Assembly (NCBI RefSeq): GCF_030272615.1
Contig: NC_081415.1
Span: forward strand, 366,053,667 to 366,117,666
DNA: 64,000 nt
Direction: 5' to 3'
Origin: Cryptomeria japonica
Lineage: Eukaryota > Streptophyta > Pinopsida > Cupressales > Cupressaceae
Positions 47,690-60,463 of this stretch are shown here, in pieces. Each line of letters opens with the position of its first letter. Position 1 is the first letter of the stretch. Under the pieces are notes generated by a model that saw only the letters and a program-made list of their open reading frames with translations, was not told where the DNA came from and did no database searches. Both the position numbers and the translations under genes were made by a program.

Positions 47690-48160
47690 CACACTTCTGG
47701 TGGCATTTGATGATTCATTTTTGACTTGAGGTGCAATCTTCATATGTATTTAACATTATTGTACACTTGGACATTGACTTTCTATTTATGATATGATATG
47801 TCGTAGATGATTGGATTCATGTTATATGGTTTATGCTTTATTTACATGATGGATGGATGCATGTTCTTTATATGCTTAGATTCCTATATGCTTTTACTTA
47901 TATGATGATGGAGATATGCCTATTTGATGAAAATGTATGACTTTGGTTTTTTTGACATGCTTATATGATGATTATGACTTGGAATGTTTATATCATGATG
48001 ATGTTTTATTTATGTTTATGCTTATGTGATTATGTTATGATGATGTTAATGTGATGATTACTTTCACATGTAATTGCAAATGATGAATGATGTTGTGAAT
48101 GCAATGATTATGAATGTAATTACATGATGCTATGTGTTGTCCTCATTTTTGTTTTGTGTG
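47690..48160 (+). other. ATG/TATGATG-rich tail after PMD copy C
   Basis: No gene. Long run of TGATGATG, TTATGTGATTATG and ATGAATGATG motifs, imperfect and without a fixed period. Comparable tails follow copies A and B. Confidence 0.5.
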
Positions 48161-48337
48161 AAAATAGGATGACCCCTACAAATTTTTCATAATTCGCCCT
48201 CTTTTCTTTCAAAATCAAGAAAATGAGACATTTTGGTCATCTCATTCGTCCTCAAATATGTGTTATTCAACGTTGAAATTCCCTCATTGAGTTAAAATTT
48301 CAAAATTTTAACTTAAAAAGTGATTTTCCCTGTTTTG

Positions 48338-49574
48338 GTGTATAATCGGGTTTTATCTCCGATTTTACATCATCTTTGGTCATTAAGTGTAAAATCAGGT
48401 TTAAAATCCAGTTATACACTTAGTAATCAATTTTAGTGTAAATCGGACCTATAGATTTACACCTTTTTGGTTGTTTGAGTGCAAATCGGACCTATAGGTC
48501 TGATTTATACTTTTATTATGCACGATTTTGCAATTAATGTTTTGGAGTTCATTTCAAATTGGGTTTCTTTACCCATTTATTTTCTAATTTTAGCCATAAT
48601 TTTCTCATTATCGCTTTCTTTGTGGATTGTAGAGCTCATTTTCCTCAAGCTTCATTCGTTGACTATGGTATGTATTGATTTCTCAAAGCTTTTAGCTTTC
48701 GATTTTTATTTTGTCGTGCCCTAGTTTTTCTCATTGGTATAAATCAGATATGAAACCTGACACGGATCAAAATATGTATCGGACTACAAATCCAATTTCA
48801 CTTTTTAACCATAGCATGCATCATGGTAATGACAGGACTATATGTCCGTCACACACCATGGCATGCATCATGGTGTGTGGTGGGCACACACCCCCGCTTC
48901 CTTTACCTGTTATTTTATTGTTCATGGTAGTGATGCTTGGGTGGGGGGTATTACCCTGACCCTCACCATAGTCTATGACTATGGTGGTGGTTAGGGTTGT
49001 ATCCCCATCCCACCCTTTGTTCTTCCTTTTGTTGCAATGAGGGTGGATGGGTTTGTATCCCCAACACCCACCACTATCTCTGTAGTGATGGTTTTCGGGG
49101 TTACAAACCTGACCACAACGTATTTTGGTATGCGCTATTTTCTAAGTGTCAGACGGGGTTAGAACCCCGCTCAACGCTATTTTTATTTTCTTTGCAAAAG
49201 TGTTGGTCAGGGTTTGAACCCCGCCCGACATGATTTGGTTTGGCTTTCTTTTTTGAAAGTGTCGATTGGGGTTAGAACCTCGCCCAACACATCTTTGGTT
49301 TTTCCTATATATTAAGTGTAGATCAAAATTTTAAGTTCGATATACACTTAATTCAGTTACATTATAATTAGTGTATATCGGAGTTATAACTCTGATTTGC
49401 ACTACTTTGTGATTTTTACCATGATGTAAATCGAAGTTATAACTCTAATATATATTACTTTTTGATATTGCTTTTTATGAAATGCAAATTGAACTTTTAA
49501 GTATGATATGCACTTGGCTTTGATTTTACAACTTATGTTTAAGTGAAAATCAGACTTATAAGTCCAATTTGCAC
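48338..49574. repeat. Array of about 16 imperfect palindromes
   Basis: Serial inverted repeats of 27-53 nt, at 48338-48370, 48385-48421, 48436-48462, 48479-48510, 48814-48866, 48954-48996, 49042-49073, 49086-49117, 49145-49178, 49200-49231, 49259-49290, 49313-49350, 49369-49404, 49425-49454, 49483-49512 and 49543-49574. A weak one may sit at 48771-48800. Most share outer arms like GTGTAAATC...GATTTACAC but have different cores: GGACCTATAGGTC, GGGGTTAGAACCCC, GAGTTATAACTC, GACTTATAAGTC. From 49145 on the centres are about 57 bp apart. Both arms of a core change together, so pairing is kept while sequence varies. Confidence 0.8.
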
Positions 49575-49773
49575 CTAATGCACACACATACAAATTGATG
49601 ATTTTTGATCAATTTGTGCTCGATCAATGAACTTTTCCTATCAAATGAAGATTTTTATGAAGGATAATCATTTCAAATGATGATATTTTCATGATTTAGT
49701 GCATCAATTGCAAATTTCAAGACCCTCACTGAGAAAAAAGTCAATGAAGTTCATAAAGCAATAAATACATCCA

Positions 49774-52700
49774 GTGTTTCCTTCTTCTTCTGTGGCATCA
49801 AATATTGACAATATCAGGGACATCGAGATTGGTCATGTGGATCTTGATGAGTTCTTGATGAGGGTGAAGTCACCACTAGTATCCTACAAAATGGAGCCCA
49901 CCATAAACAATGAAATTCATCTAGTGGCCACTTTTCCCATGTCAGCTCAAAATCCAAAATTTGTATTGGCTCTTGCCAATAGATATGATCCTATCACCAT
50001 ATCAGTGAATGGTGTGAAGGGGAATAAAACACTCATCAAACTTGATGATGATTTATTTGATACAATATTCAAATGTTCTCTTATAGATCAATATGCAGAT
50101 ATTGACATGCAATCAACAGTGGCATATTTTGATAAGAATTCAGAGAAATGCAAGAAGAATATGAATGAGAATTGGCTAAAAACACCTAGGCCTACAATTT
50201 AAAGATGGCCTAAGACTCTTCCCCAATGTGATTTCATTGAGGAGGTCAATGACCTGATTACTCTTCTCAACAGAGTAAAAGGCCTTCCGACTTCCAATAC
50301 TTACCACAAATGGATGTATCAATACATCCATGTTATCGAACAGAATAAGAAGAAGATCTTCTAGGACAAAAAAATTACAGATGCTCTATGTGAAGAGTTT
50401 ACCAAGGTACCTACCACCTTAAAATTGTACATGAATTCTTATCTTGTCTATGTAGCCGCCTTGATGAGGCATTTTCTAGGTTTATCGACTATAGGTGACA
50501 AGAGTCAAGTTCCTGTTTACAAGTACTTTTCTTAGTAAACTCTCTCAGAGAGTTTACACCATTTCAAGAGAGAAAATGATGCTTTCTTTTCTCACTACAT
50601 GTGTTTATTTGATAAGAAGATTCAAAACAAAAGAGTATTAGATGAAGCATGGAAGGTAGTGAGTGAATATGGTTGCATTTTCCTTTAATTTCCTACCTTC
50701 ACATTTACCAGAATTGGATGTTTTGATAGAGAACCATTCATGCTCCCAAGGTATCCATTTAATAAGATCATCCTTAGGGAGATGGATCATCAAATTATTT
50801 CTATCCATGATCATTAATCTGGAGCTCATAAGATAGGTCTCAAGTTCTCCATCTCTATAGGGAGATATTCCATCAATTCCATATACAAGGCTAGTCCCAT
50901 GGAGGAAGAGATGATAAGGGTGACTATATAATCTTTCAAATCTTTGAATTTATTTGACTATAGGGGCATGAAGAATAAGATTAAGAAAAACTACACACAT
51001 ATTCATTGAATTGAATATGTGTGGGTAGATTGCAAGATTGAAGAGGATGCTCGAAGAATGGATTAATGTCATTTGATAGTAGAACAGATTGAAAACTTTG
51101 ATCTTGTTGTTCTTGAGGATCTTGAAGAAGATGGTGACATCCTTGATCCTACATATGAAAGAAATAAAGTTCTTGGATTACCTTTGCCTCTGATTCAATG
51201 CTCCCAAAAGGAGAAGACTTTTATAAGGGTTAGGTTCTAGAAAATTTCTTGATAATACCACTATTTGGATGAACCTACATGGTGTACAAATGAAGCCTTT
51301 CCAAACTGAGTCATTTGAAGAAGATGTTGCATGCCCCAAGGAAAAGACTTCTGAATTAAGGGCCAAGAATATAAAAGATCCTACAACTCCTAAGTGTCCT
51401 AAATTCAAATTCATTGTTGGAAAGGGTAAAGCTCAAGGGACTCAAGTTCATGATGAAGTTGAAGAAGAAGAAGAAGAAGAAAATTAAGATGAACAAATTC
51501 AATAAGAAGATGAACCAAAGAGTGTATAGGAAGAAGAGGAATGAGAATTTGACGAGGAGGGATTACCCAAAATCCCAAGCACTTCCCAGTCTCAAAAGAT
51601 GAATGAAGGTATTCTTCTTACATCATGTGGCATCACATGTACTACCTCAGTCTTTGTTACTGATGTTATTCCTTTGAGTTCCATTGTGTCATTTTCTTCA
51701 CAAGCTCCTAAAATACATATTATTCTTTCTACTTCCACAAGTGAATGAGTCCTAGATACACCTCATGATAAGCTAGATACCATGTTCCTAATTTGTCTAT
51801 GGTCACATCTTCCATGTTGGAATATTTTGATAAATTCATGTCAGAAACCCAAGTTCCTCTCTAGGTTTCTAATGTTTCGAATTCACACACCATTTTCAAC
51901 TCAACTCCACCTACTATTACTACCAGTATTCAGTCCCAGGAGTTGGCAACTCAAGTTTTGACATCTAGAGTGGATGAAGATGCTTCTTTTCCACCATGGC
52001 TAGTGTCTAACCGTCCTAAGAGGAAGAAGAAAGCCATCTCACCTAATGACTTTGATTTATTTCAATTGGTACCAATTAAGCCCAAGGTCACAAAGAAGGC
52101 CAAAACTTTGTCCAGGTTGAGGATAGATCAATCCAAGAACAAGTATGTAGAAATGACAATTCCTCCTCTGGACACATATTTGGATAAAGTACAGGATACA
52201 GATTATTCATCAAAAGAATTGATTTGGGAAAAAAATTACATGAGGGTAGAATTGAAGATGCTCAAACTTCTCTCCAACATCTTATGATAATGTTTAATGA
52301 GGAGAAAGTGAAGAAAGATAAGTTGAAGAATCAAGTATATCAACTCACAAAGATCCTAATAAATATTACCAAATCTTCAGAGGTAGCCAAGTTGGTCACT
52401 TCTTTAGTGGATAAATAAATTGTCAAGAAATTTGAATAGGTGAATTCTCATGGGAGGGAAGTTGGAGAATGGATAGATAGATTGCTGAGTCAAGGAACAC
52501 ATCTCTTATGTTCAACAGTTACTCTTGTCGACAATCTGGAAGAGGTAAAAATTGAAATTGATAAAACTTTGAATTTGTTTTCTAATGAAGTAGAAGCACA
52601 TGAGAAGGAATTCAACTCGTGGATGAAGTTAGAAGATTTCCAATTGGATGTTCTAGTTGATAATGGAGTGATCCCATCAAGGGATATGCATATTAAATAA

Positions 52701-53141
52701 AGGGAGATTATGAAACATCAAATACACACAATAGAGATTCTTATTAAAGATATAAGAAAAGCATAGAGGAATGTAATGACAAAGGGCAAGACATCATTGA
52801 GAAAATGTCAGCTCTTCCTTGCACTTTCCTTGATGAAAACTAGAAACCCCTTCACGAAGACATCATCGTCAAAGAGTTTAATTTTCTAATTGGTGAAGAG
52901 GTTGATAAGAAAGATTTCTCATTATCCTCTATTGATGAGCTGGTGGATATCAAAGTGAATCTATATGATCTAGCCTTGCTTCTAAGCAAATACAAGAAAT
53001 GCTATGTGAGCTTGGAGATTCTATCACCCGGGTCAAGGTTATCACAAGTCACACAAAAGGACTTGATTAGGAATGGGTGAAAGCAATTCTACAAAAGTTT
53101 GAGGAATTCATGAAGTAGGATCAAAATGGAGTGTCTGGTGA

Positions 53142-53149
<8 letters not shown>
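49774..53149 (+). pseudogene. Unknown retroelement-linked gene X, copy 2
   Basis: I do not recognise the family. The first frame (49774 to about 51,240) contains FVLALANRYDPITISVNGVK, LDDDLFDTIF, MNSYLVYVAALMRHFLGLST and FFSHYMCLFDKKIQ, in an order similar to copy 1 (ANCYNPDGRYIRVVN; YFEMAYYVICQVLG). In-frame stops are TAG/TAA, mostly at likely Gln codons. After a frameshift there is an acidic run (EVEEEEEEEN, 51,450), a Ser/Thr/Pro-rich part, and a basic segment (NRPKRKKKAISPNDFDLFQL). A long coiled coil follows (52,224-52,700). It ends at TAG 53147-53149, at an LTR-like start. The first codon is not an ATG, so the start is approximate. Confidence 0.5.
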
Positions 53150-53908
<759 letters not shown>

Positions 53909-53924
53909 CAATTTCATCTACTCT

Positions 53925-54326
53925 CTAAAGATAATCTGTAATATTTTCTTCATCTTTCATCTTCAAGCCTTCAAGCAGACCTCTTAGTGTTTGCAGCTTG
54001 GCCTCCTTGACCTTGAAATCTCCTTCAAATAATCTTTGTAGTTTATCCCAAGTCTCTTTGGTGGATAAGGAGTGCATAACCTTAACAAACTCATTATCAG
54101 ATAGCTTGCTGAGAATAGCATGTTTATCCTTTGCATTGTTTTCATACTCCTTCTTAGCATCTGGATCTATAGGAGGAACACTAGGGACTATATACCCATT
54201 CTTAATTGACATCCAAACATCAAAACCTAGGGAGGATAGATAGGTTTCCATTCTTCTACTCCAAAAGGAATAGTTGTTTCCATCAAACATGGGGGCTTTA
54301 GAGGAGGAGGATTCATTCCTTTCCAT
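53925..54326 (-). pseudogene. Copia gag N-terminus, second unit
   Basis: 133 codons nearly identical to the first 137 of the gag at 61720 (SSSSKAPMFDGNNYSFWSRR; KETWDKLQRLFEGDFKVKEA). Cut at 53909 close to the (TA)63 tract. It keeps a 3-base segment that the other copy has lost. Confidence 0.85.
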
Positions 54327-54400
54327 TGTGTACTTAAATAGGATCTACCCAAGGTAGAGAAATTTTTAACTAATAGGTAACCTAATGCTCTGATACTAAT

Positions 54401-56238
54401 TGTAGAACACAATATATCACTAAGGGGGTGAATCGGTGATTATAAATAATTTTCAATTATGTCTGTGCAATCGATAAAGTAATGAGAATGCTATTAATCA
54501 AATACACACAAAGAATGCATGACACAACACTGGATATATGAGAAAAACCCAATGTGGGAAAAACCTCAGTGAGAAATGCTGCTGGAGACTATTACTCCAA
54601 TCTAGCTTCACAATGGAATAATAATTTTACAATAGTTTAGGGAACTAACCCAAGGAGCACCAACCCCTTGCAATTTATGGGCACCAACCCCTACAGTATT
54701 TTGAGTACCCACTCAAGGAGCACCAACCCCTGCATCGAGCACCCACTCAGTGGAATACAATAAGATAAAGGTTATACAACAATCTGCACCTTGTTACAAA
54801 TGGATTTTGTAACATCTCCAATCAATACTCTCTACCAATTTTAACTCTTCTTTGTCTCACAACTTATTTACCTATCAGTTGTCTGTTCACTCCCTCTGAC
54901 CCCTTACCGGTCAGTTGCATCTGTCTTTTTTGACTTTCTCTGATCCTCACTCTGCACTCATTCACTCTCTAATACCTTCTTACCAGTTCAACCACTGCTG
55001 GTTCACTTAACTGCCAACTCTGTGATAGTTCATCGGTTACTTTGTTTCTTAACGGTTGAACCCCTATTACCTGTTAAACCTCTCCAACACTCAGTCACTT
55101 ATATACTTCTCTCTTGCACTTAGACTGATCACTCTTCTGCTCTTAATAATCACCTTCACTTCACCAGCATCAACAACAATACTCACTAAGACCTTCAATC
55201 TGCATATTTATATTCAGGCTTTCCCACCAAAATGGAATTCAATCTTCACGTGCCTAGGGTTTTCTTCACCGACACAACCTGTAAAAAATAAAATTGGATC
55301 TCATCTTCAAGATGGACAACCTGCAACAAATCAAAAGGTACTGCCATATTTATTTCTTCCAATACACATTTACTAACAAATCAAAAGGCACTACCATATT
55401 TATTTCTTCCAATACACGTTTGCTATTTTTAGCAAAACATCAACCCTACTTTTGTCAATCACCATAAATGATCTTGCAATTCCTTTCTCTAGGTCAATAA
55501 GATGATCTGATGTCCTGCTTTGATCAACTCACCAAGAGACGTCCTTCGATCTTCTTTGAGCCCTAATACTCTACAACTCATCTGTGATTTTCACAGTCAA
55601 CATTTAGGCAGACTTAGTCGACAACTACCTCACCGACACACACTTCACTAACCACTGTATATTAGCCACCTGGATCCTATGATTCATCTTCGTCGACATC
55701 CACCTCAGTTCACTATGTCGCTTAGGCTTAGGCATTGACCAAAACACAATCAGTGTTTACCTATCGGTTCACCTTGCCATACCGGTTATACAATAATCAC
55801 TTAACCTTCAAGCCATGCTCTTCTCTATTCGACAGGTTAGGACATAATACCTTTTCACTTCATATTATCTGATGCCATGCTCTATATTCTACTTGTCGCT
55901 TGCATTCTTACTGGTGGACATGTTTACCGGTTGATACTACACCTACCTTCATACCGGACCGGTATTCATTCTTCTTCACAGAGTACATATCATTCAATTA
56001 TAAACATACTCTACGGTTCACCAAACTTGATACGGTTTCAATCATAGATTCATGCCAATGCTATGAACATATATTTTGACTCGCAACACCTAAATCTTCT
56101 CCACTCGTTCGTACCAATTGCTTGATCACCTATCTTTTCCTGTTTACCGGTTGACAACAACTTAGCAGTTATGATAGTCATCAACTTATTTGACAAGCCT
56201 TTTTACTTGTTGACATCAATGACAATACAATACCAACA
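54401..56238 (-). repeat. Middle LTR of the Copia pair (1838 bp)
   Basis: On the minus strand it begins TGTTGGTATTG and ends GTTCTACA. It contains GAGCACCAACCCC repeats (54,650-54,740), and a tandem duplication of about 50 bp (55,336-55,430; CCATATTTATTTCTTCCAAT twice) that the other LTR lacks. Confidence 0.85.
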
Positions 56239-56499
56239 ATCTCCCACTTTGGCATTCATTTCAACACACATAGTATTCACTATCACATCGGTTCCTTCTC
56301 CCCCTTTGACAACAATGATAAAAGGCACATAAAAAAAAATTTCTCCCTTTTTTTCGATAGAGCAGATCATAAGACTCTTCATTTACTCAATTAGTACAAT
56401 CTCTCCCTTGGTCAAATCTCCCCCTGTGTCCATCAAATGGTTCAAGAATCAAAAGATATGGCAGTGAACTCCCCCTAAACCATAGATCTCCATACACAT

Positions 56500-56694
56500 T
56501 TAAGTGCATGAAGCTAGTAAAACCACACCTAACTTGTGGCATAGATACTCAAATGCATTTACCGGTAGAGATTTTGTGAAGATATCGGCCACTTGTTCAC
56601 CTATAGGGACGTATTCTACCTTAACTTCCTGCTTTGCCACCTTCTCCTTGAGAAAATGATATTTGATGGCAATGTGCTTGGTCCTTGAGTGCAT
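56500..56694 (-). pseudogene. Copia RNase H end
   Basis: Carries the C-terminal RNase H signature HSRTKHIAIKYHFLKEKV and EQVADIFTKSLP, which closes Copia pol. In frame with the RT at 57978-57394 but not with 57271-57065. The upstream RNase H part (56,700-57,060) is decayed with stops. Confidence 0.85.
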
Positions 56695-57064
56695 AACTAG
56701 ATTCTTTCATATGTTGATTGCACTTATCACACCAAATAGAAGCAGGGTCAGATATATCTATTTGAATATCCTTTAGGGTTTGCTTCATCCATAACACCTG
56801 AGAATGGCATGTAGCAGCAACAATATATTATGCTTCAATAGTAGATAGGGAGATTGAATCCTGCTTCTTGTTGTGCCATGAAACCAACTGGTTACCTAAG
56901 AAGAATGCATCACCACTTGTGCTCTTTCAGTCATCAATGTATCCTACCCAATCAACATCAGTTTAGGTCTGTAAGGTTAATTATCCTTGCTTAGGATACC
57001 ATAGTCCATAGTTAAGCATTCCTTGTAGGTACCTAACAATTCTTCTGACTGTATTTTCATGTGA

Positions 57065-57978
57065 CTATTTGGGTGCAGCTTGAAATATTGCCACCATACA
57101 TACTTCTTGCACTATATCTGGTCTTAAAGCAGCAACATATAACAGACTGCCAATCATGGATCTATATAGTGTTTGATCCATTACCGATGACTCATCAACC
57201 TTGCTCAACTTGCAACTGGTCACCATGGGGGTACTTACTAGTTTGTTGTCTTCCATCTGAAACTTCTTCAAAATATCTATGGCAAACTTAATTTGAGAGA
57301 TAAATATCCTTTTATCTTGCTATGAAATCTGCAAACCAAGAAATTATGACAACTCTCCAAGCATTGACATTGCATCTGATCAGAAAAGTCTCTTCACAAA
57401 GTGTCCTTTTTGCCTCCAAAAATTATGTCATCCACATATACAACCACAATGATCATGTGGTTTCCATCTTCTTTAATGTACAGATTACTATTTGGACTTC
57501 CCTTTCCAAAACCCTGCTCCTTTCGATACATATCTAGCCTTGAATACCATGCTCTTCGAGCTTGCTTCAAACCATACAAAGCTTTCTTCAACCAGCACAC
57601 AAAAGTTTCATCATCATGAAATAGAAAGCCTTTTGGTTGTTCTATGTAAAATTCTTCTTATAAGTTACCATTTAAGAAAGCATATTTAACATCCATTTGA
57701 TATACCTTGTATCCTTTGTAGGCAGATAATTCTAGAAACATTCTAATGGCTTCAAATCTTGCAACCAGTGCATATGTTTCTTCAAAATCTATTCCTTCTA
57801 CTTGGGAATACCCTTTGCACACTAACCTCACTTTATGCCTAACAATCTTACCTTCTTCATTCATCTTGTTTTGGTAGACCCATTTTGTACCAATGCCATT
57901 CTTATCTACTGGTCTAGGAACTAGCTCCCAAATTTTGTTCTTTTCAATTTGTTGTAGCTCTTCTTCCATTGCATCCAT
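57065..57978 (-). pseudogene. Copia reverse transcriptase
   Basis: RT with [54 protein letters not shown], then KKALYGLKQARRAWY and active-site YVDDIIFGG. After a frameshift near 57,300 comes LVSTPMVTSC and YRSMIGSLLYVAALRPDI. The Asp of the [11 protein letters not shown] motif is present. Interrupted by at least one stop near 57,655 and the shift. Confidence 0.88.
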
Positions 57979-57984
57979 CCATTT

Positions 57985-58191
57985 CTAACTTTTGTTGGCT
58001 TCATTGAATGTTTTGGGTTCCATTTCTGTCATGATGTAGAAATTTACTTGTTCATCATTCTGGGCAAGTCTTCTTCTAGTCTGCACACCATCATTCTTAT
58101 TACCTATAATCTTGTCTTCCAAGTGATTTATCTGCACATACCAGTTAGGGGACTTGTTAAGTACTTCTTCTGGTTCACTTTTTGGCTTCAT
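57985..58191 (-). pseudogene. Copia integrase-RT linker
   Basis: Hydrophilic linker (NKNDGVQTRRRLAQNDEQVN; TEMEPKTFNEANKS) in frame with both integrase and RT. A typical Copia position; no catalytic role. Confidence 0.7.
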
Positions 58192-58206
58192 TTCATCTTC
58201 ATCACA

Positions 58207-58971
58207 TCAATCATCATGCCGGTTTACTTTTGCTTGTCTACCTTTATGCATATCTTCATCAACTCTGATATGTATACTCTCAATGACTCTTCTTAGCCTT
58301 TTATTGTAACATTTGTAGGCTTTGTTGTGATTTGAGTAACCCAAGAAGATACCTTCATCACTCCTAGAATCAAAACCACCTAAGCCATCCTCATCTCTCT
58401 CGATGAAGCATTTTCTTCCAAACACTTTGAAATATTTGACTGGTGGCTTCCGATCATACCACAATTCATAAGGTGTAATTCTGTTGTTTGTTCTCAGTTG
58501 AACCCAGTTCAAAGTATATACAGTAGTATGAACTGCTTCCTTCCAATACATATCTGGTATGTTTTCTTCATTTAACATAGTTCTTGCCATCTCCTTGAGA
58601 GTCCATTTTTTCCTTTCTACAACACCATTTTGTTGTGGTGTCCATGGAGCTGAATATTGTCTTCTAATTCCATGTCTCTCATAGTATTTTTGAAACTCAT
58701 TTGATGTGAACTCTCCTCCCTGGTCATATCTTAGACATTTCAGCTTGCATCCACTTTCCCTCTCAACCATCTTCCAAAAAATCTTGAATCTTTCAAATGC
58801 TTGAGATTTGTCATGTAGGAAAGTGACCCATGTCATTCTTAAAAAATCATCAATGAGGAGCGTGAAGTATCTTTCACCAGCTAGAGCTCTTGTTCTGGTT
58901 GGTCCACATAGATCAGTATGCACAAGTTCAAGTGGCCTTGAAGTATTATTTTCTTTAGTCTTGAAGGTCAC
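58207..58971 (-). pseudogene. Copia integrase core
   Basis: 254 open codons with the D-D-E core: D in LVHTDLCGPTRT, D in RYDQGGEFTSNEFQKYY, E in PQQNGVVERKKWTL. The C-terminal part has WYDRKPPVKYFKVFGRKCF and DEGIFLGYSNHNKAYKCYNK. Same frame as the protease upstream and the linker at 58191-57985. This is the least damaged part of the element. Confidence 0.9.
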
Positions 58972-59226
58972 CTTAGTCTACTTTCCTCTTACACATTCAT
59001 CATAAAATGTGCTTACCGGTTTGATGATTGGTGGTATATGTCTCACAGACCCCTTTTTGCTTTAACCAGATTATCAAAATTTATATGGCCTAATCTCCTG
59101 TGCCACAACGAAATCTCATCCACTTGTCCCATCATGCATTGGTACAAAGCATTCCTCCAGATTGTATACATTTCCATATGTCCTTTTTCCTTCAGCTACA
59201 ATATACCTGGTTCTCTCTTTTCTTAT

Positions 59227-59829
59227 CTAGCAACTGATAGAGTCAAAAGTGAATTTGTATCCTTTATCACACATTTGACTCACACTAAGTAAGTTATGCT
59301 TTAAACCTTCCACATAATATATATCATGTGCCTTCAATTTTCCATCTATGTTGAGAGTACCTTTTCCTTTTATCTTGATGGAAGAGTTGTCTCCAAATCT
59401 TACTGAATCTACATTCCAATCTTCAAGCTTAATAAATTTCTTTTTGTCTCCAGTCATGTGATTTGAACATCCACTCTCTACAACCCATAAGTTTCTTCTT
59501 TCTGCATGCAGGGCAGTCTGCACAATCAAACTTGATTCTGCATTATTCTTGTCCTTCTCAACCCAAACCGGGTTGGCTTATTTCTTCTTGTCTTCTGCAA
59601 TTACATGCTTCAGTTCTATTACCGATTTTTGATCCAGTACTGACTTCTTTTGCTTGGTTATTCTGAGTTTGCAATGTTTTGCAATGTGCCCAAACTTTTG
59701 ACAATTATAACATTTTACATGGATATTAAATGATGAATTTGAAAACCTATTGTAGGATACCAGTAGACTTTTCCTACATTCATAACTCTTATGACCTAAA
59801 TCATTACACTGATAACACACAACATTCAT
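59227..59829 (-). pseudogene. Copia zinc knuckles and protease
   Basis: Zinc knuckles CYQCNDLGHKSYEC and CYNCQKFGHIAKHC near 59,815-59,660, then the protease with WVVESGCSNHMTGD. The catalytic Asp of D-S-G is Glu. The downstream VRFGDNSSIKIKGKGTL and HNLLSVSQMCDKGYKF segments are the usual protease to pre-integrase pieces. In frame with integrase. Confidence 0.85.
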
Positions 59830-60463
59830 CTCTTAGAGTGCAGCAAAATAATTTCTACTTTCAAAACTAATGAGGGGCTTATTCATCAGTCTACAATCAG
59901 TAATTCTATATCCAAACTTATTACATCGGTAGCAGTAACCTTGGAATTTGGTTACATACCATTCTTATTGCTTTGGACCGAAAAACCTTTGTCTTACCGG
60001 ATGTCTTCCTCTCATGATTTTGACTCCAATGAATCCTTCATTATCTACCATGGTATTTTATTTATGATTTGCATACTAGTTTAATGTGTGACCCTTCCGA
60101 TAATGAGCATTCCGGTTCACAGGCTGATTTCTTGTAGCTTCAACATAGGTCTTCTTTCCAATATCTTTGTTGACTGTAAAGATTTGTTTCTCTTTACTTT
60201 CACTTGAGGAAGTGAATTGTATCTTCTTACTGGATGTGTCTTTTTTGTTTGAACTCTATCCTTCTTCAAATCCTATACCATTGATATCTTTTGAATGCTT
60301 CTATTTTCTCAACATCTTGTCTAGGGATTCAATGTTGCCCTCATACTTGCTCCTCATCTTCAATTCATCCTTGCTCCTTTCTAGCTCCTTTCTGAGCCTT
60401 ACAATCTCTTCTTCCAGATTTTGCTACTCCTTTTCCTTCTTTATAAAATCAGAGGATTTAACT

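Noticed and set aside
49145-49290. tRNA-like T-arm motifs (GGGTTTGAACCCC)
   Set aside because: Three hairpins have a B-box-like loop, but there is no acceptor, D-arm or anticodon structure; other hairpins in the same array have unrelated cores.
48338-49574. CRISPR-like array
   Set aside because: Repeats are palindromic with changing cores, not constant repeats with unique spacers, and the context is plant retroelements.
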